Part shown: positions 35,847 through 47,491 of the stretch, one piece after another
Layout: every line of letters begins with the position of its first letter
Position numbering within the stretch: position 1 is the first letter of the stretch
Assembly: GCF_024166365.1 (NCBI RefSeq)
Contig: NC_064819.1
Coordinates: 151,100,293-151,164,292, forward strand
Length of the DNA stretch: 64,000 bases
DNA from: Elephas maximus indicus
Taxonomy: Eukaryota > Chordata > Mammalia > Proboscidea > Elephantidae
Direction of reading: 5' to 3'
The notes under the pieces: generated by a model
What the model was told of the DNA's origin: nothing
What the model saw: the letters and a program-made list of their open reading frames with translations, nothing else
Database searches by the model: none
Position numbers and translations under genes: made by a program

Positions 35847-37099
35847 TGTATGTATTGACTTTCCTTCACTCTGACCAAGAGCTGCTTAATAAATTCAGTC
35901 TGTTATACTACAACTTGTGTTTTTTGATTCAAACTACCTTGTTTGCTATTGGTAAATAGGAGAATGATGTCACGGTAATATGGAGGTTGTGTCGGTCTCC
36001 TCATACGTGATTTTACTTGGCCTGTTAACATCTGTCACTGTTAAAGAGAAAGCCTAGCAATAAATGAAGACCTTAAAAAAAAAAAAATGAAAATCTACGT
36101 AAGTACTTTCCTTTAGTGCAAACAGCACCTGGTTCAGTGGTTTCAAGAACCACTAAGCTTTCTACAAAGTAAAACTCTGACAAAGCTGAGAATGCAGGTA
36201 AACTGCAAAGATGTTTCTCCCTATGTTAAAACAGTGGATTAATGAATAAGTCTATACCCTGGATCCAATTTTCAATTTTGATTAAAATGGCCTGTAAGAA
36301 GCAGTGCCTTCCAAGACTACATCTCAAAGAAAAAGCATAAACCCTAACATTAAGGTTACAAAATATTTACTGTGATACTAGGTACAAATGCCAGAAGATA
36401 TTTAACTGTGATTAGGTATTGTTTTGCCATGGTTATAAGGTTCCATAGGTTTTGAGTGGTCCGTTTTCTAAGCTTGTTGGTGTAAGTTCCTCTTATTTTT
36501 GTGTTATCTTGTAGCCTGTGAGTTTTTTTTTTTCAGGAAAGAATCTATGGCATTATAGCAGAATTGCCTATCTTGGGATGATTATGAGGGAGACCTCACA
36601 TAAATAAGAATTTTTAAGGACCATATCAGGAATTCATGGAACTGCCATTTTTTTAATTTAACCTACCTAAACATTTTTATTTCTCTTTCTTCATTGTATT
36701 TTCTGGTTGTTGGCCTCCTCTTAGACTTTTTCCTTCATCACAAATACCATCACTTGACCAGCAGTTCAAAGTGGTTAGCTATGTTATTACTACCATTGCC
36801 ATCTGTTAGGATCTGTTTTGGGCCCTCTTCATATCTCAGTTGTCCACAGCTCCTTTCCCTTATTGAATTGCAGGTGGACATGGAAAGGAGCCAAAGACAA
36901 ACTCTTCAGTGTCCCCTGCCTAAATGTCCTGTGGCAGCAACTATTACGCATTTCTGCTATCCCTATTACTAGTCCACCTACCACATCTCCCCAATACACA
37001 CACCCCTGGATGCTGTCCAGATTAATATTAGGAAACAGCAAATTCAGCACCTCAATTTATAGTATAAATTTTATATCATCATGAATTCAGTTCATTCTT

Positions 37100-37420
37100 T
37101 CAAAAATATTTTTGAGTCTCTGCTAGATGCTAAGCCACCGTTCTAAATGATAGGGAAAAAGTGAACAAAACAGGCAAAAATCTCTGCCTTCATTGAGCTT
37201 AAATTCTTGGAAGAGGGAGAGACCGGCCATGAGCAAGAGAAGAAAACATACAATATTGATGGTGATAAGTGCTGTGAAAGAAAGTAAAACAGGGAAGGGA
37301 AAAACTCCACAGAAAAGGTACCATTTGGGTAAAGACATGCCTCAGGGAGCAAGCCAAACAGATATCTAGGAACAGAACATTCCAGGAGAAGGGAACAGCA
37401 AAGACAGTGGTCCTAAAGTA
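37100..37420 (+). repeat. L2-like LINE remnant
   Basis: The block CTGCTAGATGCTAAGC, then CTGCCTTCATTGAGCTTAAA, then a TGGTGATAAGTGCTGTGAAA segment resembles L2 3' regions. It is old and diverged. Confidence 0.5.
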
Positions 37421-37891
37421 GGAGCTTGGTTGGTGTGTTCAAAAAACAACGAAGAGACCAATGTAGGTGGAGAAGAGTCACCAAGGCAGGAAGTGATAGT
37501 ATATGAAAGAAAAGTAATGGGGAGGGGATTGGAAGGGCTTTAGTTGGCAGTGTGTATGATTAGAAACCATTGAGAGTTTTTGAACAGAGATGTGATATGA
37601 TTTGACTTAAGTTTTAGCAGGAACATAAAATTGGAAGGTGCTTTTTATAGGTCATCTAGCAGTACCTGTATCCATTGCAGGAGTTCCTTCTGTGATACCT
37701 CTAAAAGATGGTCTTTTAACCTTTGCAGCGGCTGGGAATTCTGAAGTTTCACTTTTGTACGGTGTTTCCAATTATGTAGAACTGAAAGCTACTTCCGTAA
37801 GAGTAATTCTATCCATTGTCTGTTGGAAGTACCCTACGAAATAATTAAATATTTAAATACAGATATGCACTCTTCCCTCCAGTCATTGCTA

Positions 37892-38024
37892 AACCAAACT
37901 AAACCCACTGCCGTTGAGTGGATTCCAACTCCTAGTGAGCCCATAGGGTTTCTAAGGCTGTAAATCTGTATGGAAGCAGACTTTGTCCCATGGAGTGGCT
38001 TTAACCACTGCACCACCAGGGCCC
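37892..38024 (-). mobile_element. Afrotherian SINE, internally deleted
   Basis: Minus-strand copy of about 133 bp. The tail complement AAACCAAACTAAACCCACTG is at the left and the head complement TTAACCACTGCACCACCAGG at the right. The middle, including the B box, is missing. Flanks CCAGTCATTGC and CTGGTCATTAC may be a diverged target duplication. Confidence 0.8.
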
Positions 38025-39223
38025 CTTCTGGTCATTACCACCCCAGTATAAATGGCCACAGTTCCTTCAGCTATTAGATTTCTTTGGAGATCCTTTACTA
38101 TTGCTGCCCTTGCTGTCTTCTGGTTGTGCTCCATTTTGTCTGAATCTCTCTTACTGCCCAGAAATGAACTGGACACTAGTTGTGTATAACCAACACAAAA
38201 AGCTTGACATTGTCACAATATTTTCTGATTCTGGAAATTATGTATCAAATTAATCTATAAGGCACAGTTCTTATTATGGAACGTATAATCCACTATCCTG
38301 AGATGACTTTTTCTACTGTTTTTCATTTTCCATAGAAATGGCTTTAAGATTGGTAGAATAGACAGGACCAATAGCTTGGGGGCTGTGTGTCACTAGTTAA
38401 ATAATAATATGAAACTGAATGTAGCTAAGTATAAAAGGGATTTTCTAGGAAATTATAAAAAAAATTACATGACAACCGTATACTGATTGCCTGATATATG
38501 TATAAACACTGTCCTAAACAGTGGGGAAACAATGATGAGTTAAATTCAGTCTGTGCTCTGAAGGAACTCAGAACCTACTGGGGAAGACAGACCCATAAAT
38601 AACTATGATACATAGTGAAAGTGATTTAAAACATAAAAGATTAATCAAGCACTTTGAGATCATAGGGAAAGGAGCAATTCTGAGTAGAGAATTGGAAAAG
38701 TTTTCCCAGAAGAGGTGATTTTTTAATAGAACTTTCATGTATAAATTAGTAAGAGTTTACCAGATAAAGAAGGTATGTAGGGTGAAATAATAGCCAAAAT
38801 TGTTTCTTTCCCAGCGAAGTGCTAGATACCTGGAGTTTAATTAAATAATAAATACTTCTTTTGGAATAGGAGAATGCTACTGTTTTTGACCTTGATCTTC
38901 TGTTAATGTATAGTATTTTTTTCTCCTCTTAAGTTTTATGAAAATAAAATCTTTATGGGTTTAAATTTTACTAGCTTTTCTTTTCTTTGTTTGCCTCTTA
39001 GATCAGGCCGCAAAGACAAAATCAAAGGGAAGGAAATGGATACTCCCCTGTTTGTTTAATTAAGAATTTTCCTTCTGTAATACAGTAGAAGAGATGTGGT
39101 ATCTTAGAACTTTAAGACTTTTTTTTTTTTTTTTTAATCTGCTTATCCTTAAGATTTTGGTTAATCAGACTTGTTTGATGCTTGGCTACTCAGACTTTAT
39201 ACTTTTTCCTTTCTTTTTTAAAG

Positions 39224-39278
39224 GGCTGCTTTGTGTTTAAGCCAAATTTTAAGAAGAGAAAGATCTCTGTGCCAATAG
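39224..39278 (+). CDS. ORC3: ORC3 exon 2 (residues 9-27)
   Basis: The 55-bp exon encodes GCFVFKPNFKKRKISVPI and the first base of a split glutamate codon. The basic cluster KKRK (residues 18-21) could act in nuclear import. The acceptor follows a T-rich tract and ends TTAAAG; the donor is ATAG|GTAAGAT. Confidence 0.93.
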
Positions 39279-39529
39279 GTAAGATGTCTTAATATCAAAT
39301 TTGTTAGCTTTCCCTTCTAACTCTTCTTAAATCTAAAGAACTAACCCTAAATTGAGTTTGGTAATTCTCTTGTCTAAGCTTGGATTACCATATTGATGTA
39401 GCAGTTATGTTCCAAGGCATAGAGTAAAGGGATAAAGGTATATAGCCCAGGATTAAAATCTAAAAGGGTATCCGAATATACCTTTAAAAGGCAAGTTGGA
39501 AGGTAAATTTCTTTCAAAGGATATCTACC

Positions 39530-39685
39530 ATTTTTTAAAAGAGACTATCTTAAAAGTAGATCAGTGGTTGCGTGTGGTGAGGTGGGGGGAATTGACTGAA
39601 AAAGAGCTTGAGGAAATTTTTTGGAGTAATGAGGTGATTATTGATTGAGGTGGTGCTTACATGAGTGTATACTTTGTCATAAAAA
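39530..39685 (+). repeat. L1 3' UTR remnant, split by RTE
   Basis: The stretch with GTAGATCAGTGGTTGCGTG, then AATGAGGTGATTATTGATTG resembles the L1 3' UTR. The likely continuation, with TATACCTCAATAAAATTG, lies at about 40240-40290, beyond the RTE copy. Confidence 0.5.
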
Positions 39686-40165
39686 GGAAAGATGTCAATT
39701 TGAAGACTAAGGTGTGCCTGTCCCAAGTCACGGTATTTTCAATTGCCTCATGCATGAGAAGGCTGAACAATGACTAAGAAAGACCGAAGAATTGATGCAT
39801 TTGAATTATGGTATTGGTGAAGAACATTGAATATACCATGGATTGCCAGAAGAACAAACAAATCTGCCTTGGAAGAAGTATAGCCAGAGGTCTCCTTAGA
39901 AGTGAGGACGGCGAGACTTCGTCTTACATACTTTGGACATGTTTTCAGGAGGGACCAGTCCCTGGAGCAGGACATCCTGCTTGGTAAAGTAGAAGGTTGT
40001 TGAAAAAGAGGAGGGCCCTCAGTGAAATGGATTGACACAGTGGCTGCAACAGTGGGCTCAAACATAGCAAGGATTGTGAGGATGTTAAAGGACCGGGCAG
40101 TGTTTTGTTCTGTTGTACATGGGATCGCTATGAATTGGAACCAATTTGACGGTACCTAATAAAAA
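39686..40165 (+). mobile_element. RTE-clade LINE, 3' 0.48 kb
   Basis: Plus-strand 3' end that starts at GATGTCAATTTGAAGACTAA and runs to TTTGACGGTACCTAATAAAA. It encodes broken C-terminal pieces. It appears to sit inside an old L1 3' UTR and is in the same orientation as ORC3. Confidence 0.88.
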
Positions 40166-40437
40166 AAAATTTTTTATTTTTTTGACAACAACATATTTTG
40201 TCTGGACATACTGAGCTGTTAAAATAGGTGTTTTTTTTTTTTTTTTTAATTATTCATGAATTATACCTCAATAAAATTGAATTATTAGAAAAAAAGAAAA
40301 ATACTGTCTTCAGTTTCTTCCTTTATCTCCAGATATCTGGTTAGTGATCAAGTTGTTAAGAAGATTTCACTCCTTCAGACAAATCAGAGTATTTATTGCA
40401 GTGGTGTGCAATCCCAGCTATACATTAGAAGCACTTC

Positions 40438-40782
40438 TAGCGACCCTTTGTACAACAGAATGAAACACTACCTGGTCCTGTGCCATCCTCACAATTATTA
40501 CAATTGAGCCAACCGTTACAGCCACTGTGTCAGTCCATCTTGTCAAGGGTCTCCCTCTTTTTCACTGACCCTCTATTTTACCAAGCATGATGTCCTTCTC
40601 CAGGGATTGGCCCCTCCTGATAACGTGTACAAAGTACGTGAGACAAAGTCTTGCCATCCTTGCTTCCAAGGGGCACTCTGGGTTTATTTCTTCCAAGGTA
40701 GACTTGTTTGTTCTTCTGGCAGTCCATGGTATATTCAATACTCTTCACTAAACCATAATTCAAAGGCATCAGTTCTTCTAGA
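40438..40782 (-). mobile_element. RTE-clade LINE, 3' fragment (inverted relative to the previous copy)
   Basis: Minus-strand piece starting inside the 3' end (AGCGACCCTTTGTACAACAG) and extending to ACTAAACCATAATTCAAAGG and GCATCAGTTCTTC. The GTT tail is missing. It is about 270 bp from the plus-strand copy at 39686-40165. Confidence 0.85.
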
Positions 40783-40985
40783 ATCATTTGAGGGACCGTT
40801 TTTATAACTTTGTCTTGAAATACTTGTAGATTTACATGCAGTTGCAAGAAATAGTACAGAGACATCCCCTGTACCCTTCACCTGGTTTTTCCCATTGGTA
40901 AAACCTGAATAACTATCATACAGTATCACAACCAGGAGACTAATGTTGGTACAATCCACTGACCTTATTCATATTTCAGTTTAGG
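40783..40985 (-). repeat. L1 3' UTR remnant
   Basis: The stretch with ATCATACAGTATCACAACCA then CAATCCACTGACCTTATTCA resembles the complement of an L1 3' UTR block. It is old and diverged. Confidence 0.45.
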
Positions 40986-40999
40986 GAACTTTAAAAAAA

Positions 41000-41099
41000 A
41001 TCAATGCCAGATTCCAACCCATGCCAATCGAATCAGAATATCTGGGAGTTGGGCCCAAGTGTTGCTGTTTTTTTAAAAACTTGTGAGCTGATTGAGTAT
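41000..41099. repeat. MER5A-like DNA transposon relic
   Basis: The block AATCGAATCAGAATATCTGG then GGGCCCAAGTGTTGCTG resembles MER5A (hAT-Charlie nonautonomous). It directly abuts the RTE copy at 41100. Confidence 0.5.
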
Positions 41100-42193
41100 G
41101 TTGTTGTTGTTAGGTGCCATTGAGTCAGTTCCAACTCATATTGACCCTGTGCACAACAGAACGAAACACTGCCCGGTCCTGTTCCATCCTTACAATCGTT
41201 ATTTTCGAGCTCATTGTTGCAGCCGCAGCGTCAGTCCACCTTGTTGAGGGTCTTCCTCTTTTCCGCTTACCATGTACTCTGCAAAGCATGATGTCCTTCT
41301 CCAGGGACCAATCCCTCCTGACAACATGTACAAAATATGTAAGACACAGTGTTGCCGTCCTTGCCTCTAAGGAGCATTCTGGCCACACTTCTTCCAAGAC
41401 AGATTTGTTCATTCTTTTGGCAGTCCATGGTATATTCAGTATTCTTCGCCAACACCACAATTCGAAGGCGTCAACTCTTCTTCGGTCTTCCTTATTCATT
41501 GTCCAGCTTTCACATGCATATGATGTGATTGAAAATACCATGGCTTGGGTCAGGCGCACCTTAGTCTTCAGGGTGACATCTTTGCTCCTCAACACTTTGA
41601 AGAGGTCCTTTGCAGCAGATTTGCCCAATGCAATGCATCTTTTGATTTCTTGACTGCTGCTTCCATGGCTGTTGTTGTGGATCCAAGTAAAATGAAATCC
41701 TTGACAAGTTCAATCTTTTCTCCCTTTATCATGATGCTGCTCATTGGTCCAGTTGTGAGGATATTTGTTTTCTTTATGTTGAGGTGTAATCCATACTGCA
41801 GGCTGTGGTCTTTGATCTTCATTAGTAAGTGCTCCAAGTCCTCTTCACTTTCGGCAAGCGAGGTTGTGTCATCTGCGTAACGCAGGGTGTTGATGAGTCT
41901 TCCTCCAGTCCTGCAGTCCAGCTTCTTGTATTATTTGTTCAGCATACAGATTAAATAGGTGTGAAAGAATAGAACCCTGACGCACACCTTTCCTGACTTT
42001 AAACCAATCGGTATCCCCTTGTTCTGTCCGAACAACTGTCTCTTGATCTATGTACAGGTTCCTCATGAGCACAATTAAGTGTTCTGGAATTCCCATTCTT
42101 TGCAGTGTTATCCATAGTTTGTTATGATCCACACAGTCGAATGCCTTTGCATAGTCAATAAAATACAGGTAAACATCCTTCTGGTATTCTCTG
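41100..42193 (-). mobile_element. RTE-clade LINE, 1.1 kb with fairly intact C-terminal frame
   Basis: Minus-strand copy from the GTTGTTGTTGTT tail at 41100 to the reverse transcriptase region near 42193, where it meets a TG repeat. The frame 41125-41628 stays open for 167 codons, encoding the C-terminal domain with ESWTMNKEDRRRVDAFELW and RWTDAAAATMSS. Upstream pieces are 41589-41837 (NIKKTNILTTGP) and 41869-42132 (DHNKLWITLQRMGIPE). It is antisense to ORC3. Confidence 0.9.
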
Positions 42194-42203
42194 CGTGTGT
42201 GTG

Positions 42204-42235
<32 letters not shown>
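42194..42235. repeat. (TG)n/(TA)n microsatellite
   Basis: About 42 bp of TG repeats with a short TA core (TATATATATA), directly at the truncated 5' end of the RTE copy. Confidence 0.95.
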
Positions 42236-42834
42236 ATTGAATATATTTATACTGTATTCAGCACTGTGGAGTTCAATGGAAAGAATTATGAAGTAGAATT
42301 AAGCATACCTTCGCACTAATTTTGAATTAAGAAGGAAAAACTGAACTATACCATTGTTTGACTAAGGAAATATGTAGGATTTTTCTAAGTTGTCACGTAA
42401 CGCAGACATTAAGCATTAATCCTTTAGTCTAAGACTAGTTAGATAAGAAACTTGTGGTGAAGGAGAAAATAATAGTCCATATTGGTTGGAGGATAGAAAG
42501 TATGACTTAAAACAAGAATTTGGTTTCTGATTAACAGGGGAAAGCCAGCTGTTTACAGCATTACACCCTTATAACTTAGTCTCAAAGAAACCTGAAGCTT
42601 TCTCTGCTTTTTGCCCTCCTTCATCTCCCCTGTGCCCCAAACAAAAGGTAAAAATTGTGTTTTTGGAAATAGTGAACAAAGGAAATCCACGTTATAAATT
42701 ATTTACTTTTTATGTGATTGACTTATGAACAAATTTTTGAAATTGTTAAACTTATTCAAATAGATGATTTTCAGATAAAATTTAAGACTTATTCTATTAT
42801 CCATGAAGGACACACAGCATACAGTAACGTGTCA

Positions 42835-43095
42835 TTGGTAATGTGATAATAATTAATAAAATTGCTAACATTTATTGGGAGTTTACTACATGTCAGACGT
42901 GCTTCTAAGCACTTTATATGTGTTAATTTATTTAACCCCCTTAAACTGTTAGGAATGCACTGTTATCTCCATTAAAATTTATGAAGCCACCTAGATGTTG
43001 AAAGGACTTTAATGTTATAGTGCTGTAAGTGTATAAGTGGAGGAACCTGGATTTGAACCCAAGTGTCTGATTTCTGAGCCCATGATCTACAATCA
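42835..43095 (+). repeat. MIR-like SINE remnant
   Basis: The order AACATTTATTGGGAGTTTAC, then CTAAGCACTTTATATGTGTT, and a later GAACCTGGATTTGAACCC is that of MIR. It lies in ORC3 intron 2. Confidence 0.65.
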
Positions 43096-43459
43096 TTACT
43101 TTTTACTGGCTCTCGTGATATGAAGTGAGGTTTTGTTAAGAATTTTTTTTTATTAATTTCAACTATAATTTATTAAGATTTGTTTAAAGATTTTACTAGT
43201 AAATAGTAAACCTAATTTAAGCTGTGCCTTAAAAGTACATTAGATTTTTTTGCTGATCTAAGACCAACAGATAATGTTAAAAAATGAAAATCTGAGAAGA
43301 GTTAACCTGATTGTAAGACAAACAGAGCAGGAATGAAAAAAACATACGCAGATTTTAGCACTTGCCTTCACTGGCTTCAATTCTGGAAACATTTTCTGAA
43401 GTAGGAAGATGCTCTGCATTTTGTGATCATCTGTCCCCTGATTTGAAGACACTTGGGTG

Positions 43460-43770
43460 TTGTTTTAGTTATCTAGTGCTGCTATAACAGAAATATCACA
43501 AGTGGGTCAGCTCTGGGAGGTCCTTGACTCTTGAGCTTCTTCTTCTGGATGATCTTCATGGGCCTTGACATCTCTCTTTCCCCCGGCTATGTTTACCTAA
43601 TCTGCTCCTTTTATCTCTTATAAGACATTGACTTAATACACATGCTGTGCTAATCCTGCCTCATTAACATAAGGAAAACTCATTCCCAAATGGGATTATA
43701 ACCACAGGCATACAGGTTAGGATTTATAACACGTATCATTGGAGGACAAAATTTGATCTATAATGGGTAT
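43460..43770. repeat. Diverged mammalian interspersed repeat, family uncertain
   Basis: The ends GTTATCTAGTGCTGCTATAA and GGACAAAATTTGATCTATAA resemble a common ancient mammalian repeat, internally deleted. I recognise the pattern but cannot assign the family. Confidence 0.4.
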
Positions 43771-43837
43771 GTACCTAATAAAAGACTGTAAACCCTTCCT
43801 CTCTTTGGTATTCTGTGGTAACTGTTGCTATTATTCT

Positions 43838-46800
43838 TGTTAGGTGTCCTCAAGTCAGTTGTTAGGTGTCTTCAAGTTGGTTCTGGCTCACAGCGACCCC
43901 ATGTACAACAGAGCGAAACATTTCCTGGTCCTGCGCCATCCTCACAATCGTTGCGGTGTTTAAGCCTGTTGTTGAAGCTACTGTGTTAATCCATCTCATT
44001 GAGGGTCTCCCTCTTTTTCACTGACCGTCTACTTTACCAAGCATAATGTCCTCCAGGGACTGGTCCCTCCTGATAACATGTCCAGTAAGTGAGACAAAGT
44101 CTGACCATCCTCGCTTCTAAGGGTGTCCTTCCAAGACAGATTTGGTTGTTCTTCTGGCAGTCCATGGTATATTCAGTGTTCTTCACCAGCACCATAATTC
44201 AAAGGCATCAGTTCTTTGGTCTTCCTTATTCATTTTCCGGCTTTCACATGCATATGAGTTGATTGAAAATACCATGGCTTGGATTGGGTCCACCTGAGTC
44301 CTCAAAATGGCATCTTTGCCTTTTAACATTTTAAAGAGGTCTTTTGATTTCTGGACTGCTGCTTGCATGGACATTGACTGTGAACCCAAGTAAAATGAAA
44401 TCCTTGACAATTTCAGTATTTTTTCCATTTATCATGATGTTGCTTATTGGTTAGTTGTAAGGAATTTTGTTTTCCTTTTGTTGAGATGTAATCCATATTG
44501 AAAGCTGTATTCTTTGATATTCATCAGTAAGTGCTTGAAGTCCACTTTACTTTCAGCAAGCAAGGTTGTGTCATCTCCATATCACAGGTTGTTAATGAGT
44601 CTTCCTCAGATCCTGTTGCCAAATTCTCATTTTTTGGATTATTTGCTCAGCATACAGATTGAATAAGTATGGTGCAAAGATACAACCTTGATGCACACCT
44701 TTCCTGATTTTAAACCACGCAATATCCCCTTGTTCTGTTTGAACGATTTCCTCTTGGTCTATGTGCAGGTTCCTCATGAACACAATTAAGTGTTCCTGGA
44801 ATTCCCATTCTTCGCAGTGTTACCCGTAATTTGTTATGCTCCACACATTCCAGTGCCTTTGCAATAGTTAATAAAACAAAGGTCAACATCTTTCTGGTGT
44901 TCTCTGCTTTCGGCCAATATGACATCAGCAACGGTATCCCTGGTTCCACATCCTCTTCTGAATCCGGCTTGAAATCCTGGCACTTCCCTGTTAATGATGT
45001 ATTGCTGTAACCATTTTTGAATGATCTTCAGCAAAATTTTACCTGTGTGTGATATTAATGATACTGTTCAATAATTTCTGCATTGTGCATTCACCTTTCT
45101 TTGGAATGGGCACTAGTCGGTTGGCCAGGTAGCTATCTTCCAGATTTCTTCGCACAGATGAGTGAGCATTTCCATTGCTTCATCTGTTTGTTGAAACATC
45201 TCAATTGGTATTGCATCAATTCCAGGAGCTTTGTTTTTTTGCCAGTGCTTTCAGTACAGCTTGGACTTCTTCCTTCAGTACCGTTGGTTCTTGATCGTAT
45301 GCTACCTCCTGAAATGGTTGAATATCAGCCAGTTCTTTTTGGTACATTGACTCTGTGTATTCCTTCTACTTTTGATGCTTCTGGTGTTATTCAGTATTTT
45401 GCTTATAGCAAACCTGTTGCTGTTGAGTCCATTCCAACTTATAGCTACTCTGTAGAAAAGAATAGAACTGCTGTATAGGGTTTCCAAGGAGCAGCTGATA
45501 GTTTTGAACTGCCGATCTTTTGTTTAGCAGCCAAGCTCTTAACCTCTGTGCCACGGGGGCTCATGGAATCCTTCAATATTGCAGCTTGAGGCTTGAAATT
45601 TTTCTTCAGTTCTTTCAGCGTGAGGAACGCTGAGTGTGTTCTTCCCTTTTGGTTTTCTAACTCCAGGTCTTTGCACATTTTATTATAATAGTTTACTTTG
45701 TCTTCTCCACCCGCCCTTTGAAATCTTCTGTTCAGCTATTACTTCATCATTTCTTCCATTCGCTTTAGCTACTCTACATTCAAGAGCAAGTTTCAGAATC
45801 TCTTCTGACATCCATTTTAGTCTTTTCTTTCTTTCCTGTCTTTTTAATCATCTTTTGCTTTCGTCACATATGATGTCCTTGATGTTATTCCACAATTTGT
45901 CTGGTGTTCGGTCGTTAGTGTTCAGTGCATGAAATCTGTTCTTGAGATGGTCTCTAAACTCGGGATATACTGATCATCACACTTTGGCTCTTATGGACTT
46001 GTTTTAATTTTCTTCAGCTTCACCTTGCATAGGAGCTATTGATGGTTTGTTCTGCAGTCATCCCCTGGCCTTTTTCTAACTGATGATATTGAGTTCCATC
46101 GTCTCTTTGTCCAGATTTGATTCCTGTGTATTCCATGTGGTGAGGCCTATATCTATAGCTGGTGTTTACGTTGGTGAAAAAGTGTATTTGCAATGAAGAA
46201 GTCATTGGTCTTGCAAAATTCTATCATGTGATCTCCGGCGCCGGGTCTGTCACCTACACCATATTTTTCAACTTCTGTTCCTTCTTCATTGTTTTCAACT
46301 TTCACATTCCAGTTACCTGTAATTATCAATACATCTTGACTGCATGTTCGATCTGTTTTAGCAGAAATTGGTAAAAATCTTCAGTTTCTTCATTTTTGGC
46401 ATTAACGGTTGATGTGTTAATTTGAATAATAGTCATACTCACTGCTCTTCCTTGTAGGCGTACAGGTATTATCCTAGATCTTGAAATGTTCTTTTTAACA
46501 GTGAGTTCGATGCTGTTCTTCAATTTGTCATTTCTGGCGTAGTATACCATATGATCGTCTGATTCAAAACTACCAGTAATTCATTTCTGCTTACTGATGC
46601 CTAGGATATTTATCTTCAAGTGTCCTTTTCATTTTTGGGAGCTTCCAATTTTCCTGGGTTCATACTTTGGACATTATACACTCCAGTTATTGGTGGATGT
46701 TTGTAGCTGTTTCTTCTCATTTTGAGTTGTGTCATGTCAGGAAATGAAGTTCTCAAAACCTTTACTCCATCCATGTCATTCAGGTTGACTCTACTTTAAG

Positions 46801-47236
46801 AAGGCAGCTCTTACCCAGTCATATTTTTAGTGTCTTCCAACCTGAGGGGCTTATATTCAGCACTATATCAGACAATGTTCTGCTGCTATTCATAATGTTT
46901 TCACTGGCCAGTTTTTTTAGAAGTTGGCTGCCGGGTCCTTCTTCCTAGTTTGTCTTAGTCTGGAAGTTCTGCTGAAACCTGTCCACCATGGGTTGTCATG
47001 CTGGTGTTTGAAATACCAGTGACATAGCTTCCAGCATCACAGCAACACGCAAGCCACCACAGTAGGACAAACTGACAGACGAATGGTGGTGGTGACTGCA
47101 CATCCATGGAAACAATTGGGCAGGAACTAATGGGAGACAGTGGGGCGGGCAGCGGCAGTGGCACTCCAGGCAGTGTTCACTAGTGAAGTAAAGTACTGAG
47201 CAGGAGCTGAGGCAGGAGGACACCGGTTAATAGCGA
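43838..47236 (-). mobile_element. RTE-clade LINE, near full length (about 3.2 kb without the SINE)
   Basis: The longest RTE copy. The 3' terminus is at 43839 and carries a 22-bp duplication (43839-43860, 43861-43882). The reverse transcriptase pieces are at 44592-45034 (HNKLRVTLRRMGIP, FKIRKGVHQGCIFAPYLFN), the endonuclease pieces at 46020-46700. The 5' end passes GACAAACTGACAGACG near 47080 and seems to go on through a GC-richer 5' UTR to about 47236. It is interrupted by a SINE (45411-45565) and by many stops. It is antisense to ORC3; the 5' edge is approximate. Confidence 0.85.
45411..45565 (-). mobile_element. Afrotherian SINE nested in RTE
   Basis: Minus-strand short-variant SINE inside the RTE copy. 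It begins CAAACCTGTTGCTGTTGAGT and ends with the head complement CCTCTGTGCCACGGGGGCTC. RTE sequence continues on both sides; a diverged target duplication may be GCTTATAG/GCTCATGG. Confidence 0.85.
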
Positions 47237-47282
47237 GAGCTCACATTCTTTTGCTCCTTTCAGTACTTATCATTTTTTACCT

Positions 47283-47491
47283 ACTGACCTATGTGGCACA
47301 GTGGTTAAAGCACTCAGCTGCTAAAAGAAAGGTCGGTGATTTAAACCCACCATCTGCTCCGGGGGAGAAAAATGTGGTGGTCTGCATCTGTAAAAATTAT
47401 AGACTTGGAAACCCTCTGGGGCAGTTCTCTGTCCTGTAGGGTTACCACGAGTTGGAATCCACTCAACGGCAACAGGTTTGGTTTTTGGTTG
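47283..47491 (+). mobile_element. Afrotherian tRNA-derived SINE
   Basis: Plus-strand long-variant SINE: GGCACAGTGGTTAAAGCACT, the CTCAGCTGCTAAAAGAAAGG block, and the tail CAACGGCAACAGGTTTGG. The very 5' end is diverged. It lies about 45 bp beyond the RTE 5' end. Confidence 0.87.

Larger units (their letters stand above)
33862..39223. other. ORC3 intron 1 (5.4 kb)
   Basis: Contents: the end of the CpG island, L2-like remnants (about 34140-34240, 37100-37420, 38480-38740), a SINE tail (35799-35846), an MIR-like piece (about 35310-35400), a SINE (37892-38024) and A- or T-runs (36074, 39119-39135). The rest, including 34241-35300 and 35847-37099, shows no recognised gene or element. Confidence 0.55.

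Noticed and set aside
42530..42655. Possible extra ORC3 exon (a frame near GGGAAAGCCAGCTG ending before AAAGGTAAAA)
   Set aside because: Exon 2 and exon 3 already join in phase and in agreement with the known protein; the candidate adds no recognised sequence.
47085..47236. A separate GC-rich promoter or CpG island
   Set aside because: It directly continues the 5' end of an RTE copy and is better explained as RTE 5' UTR; CpG density is modest.
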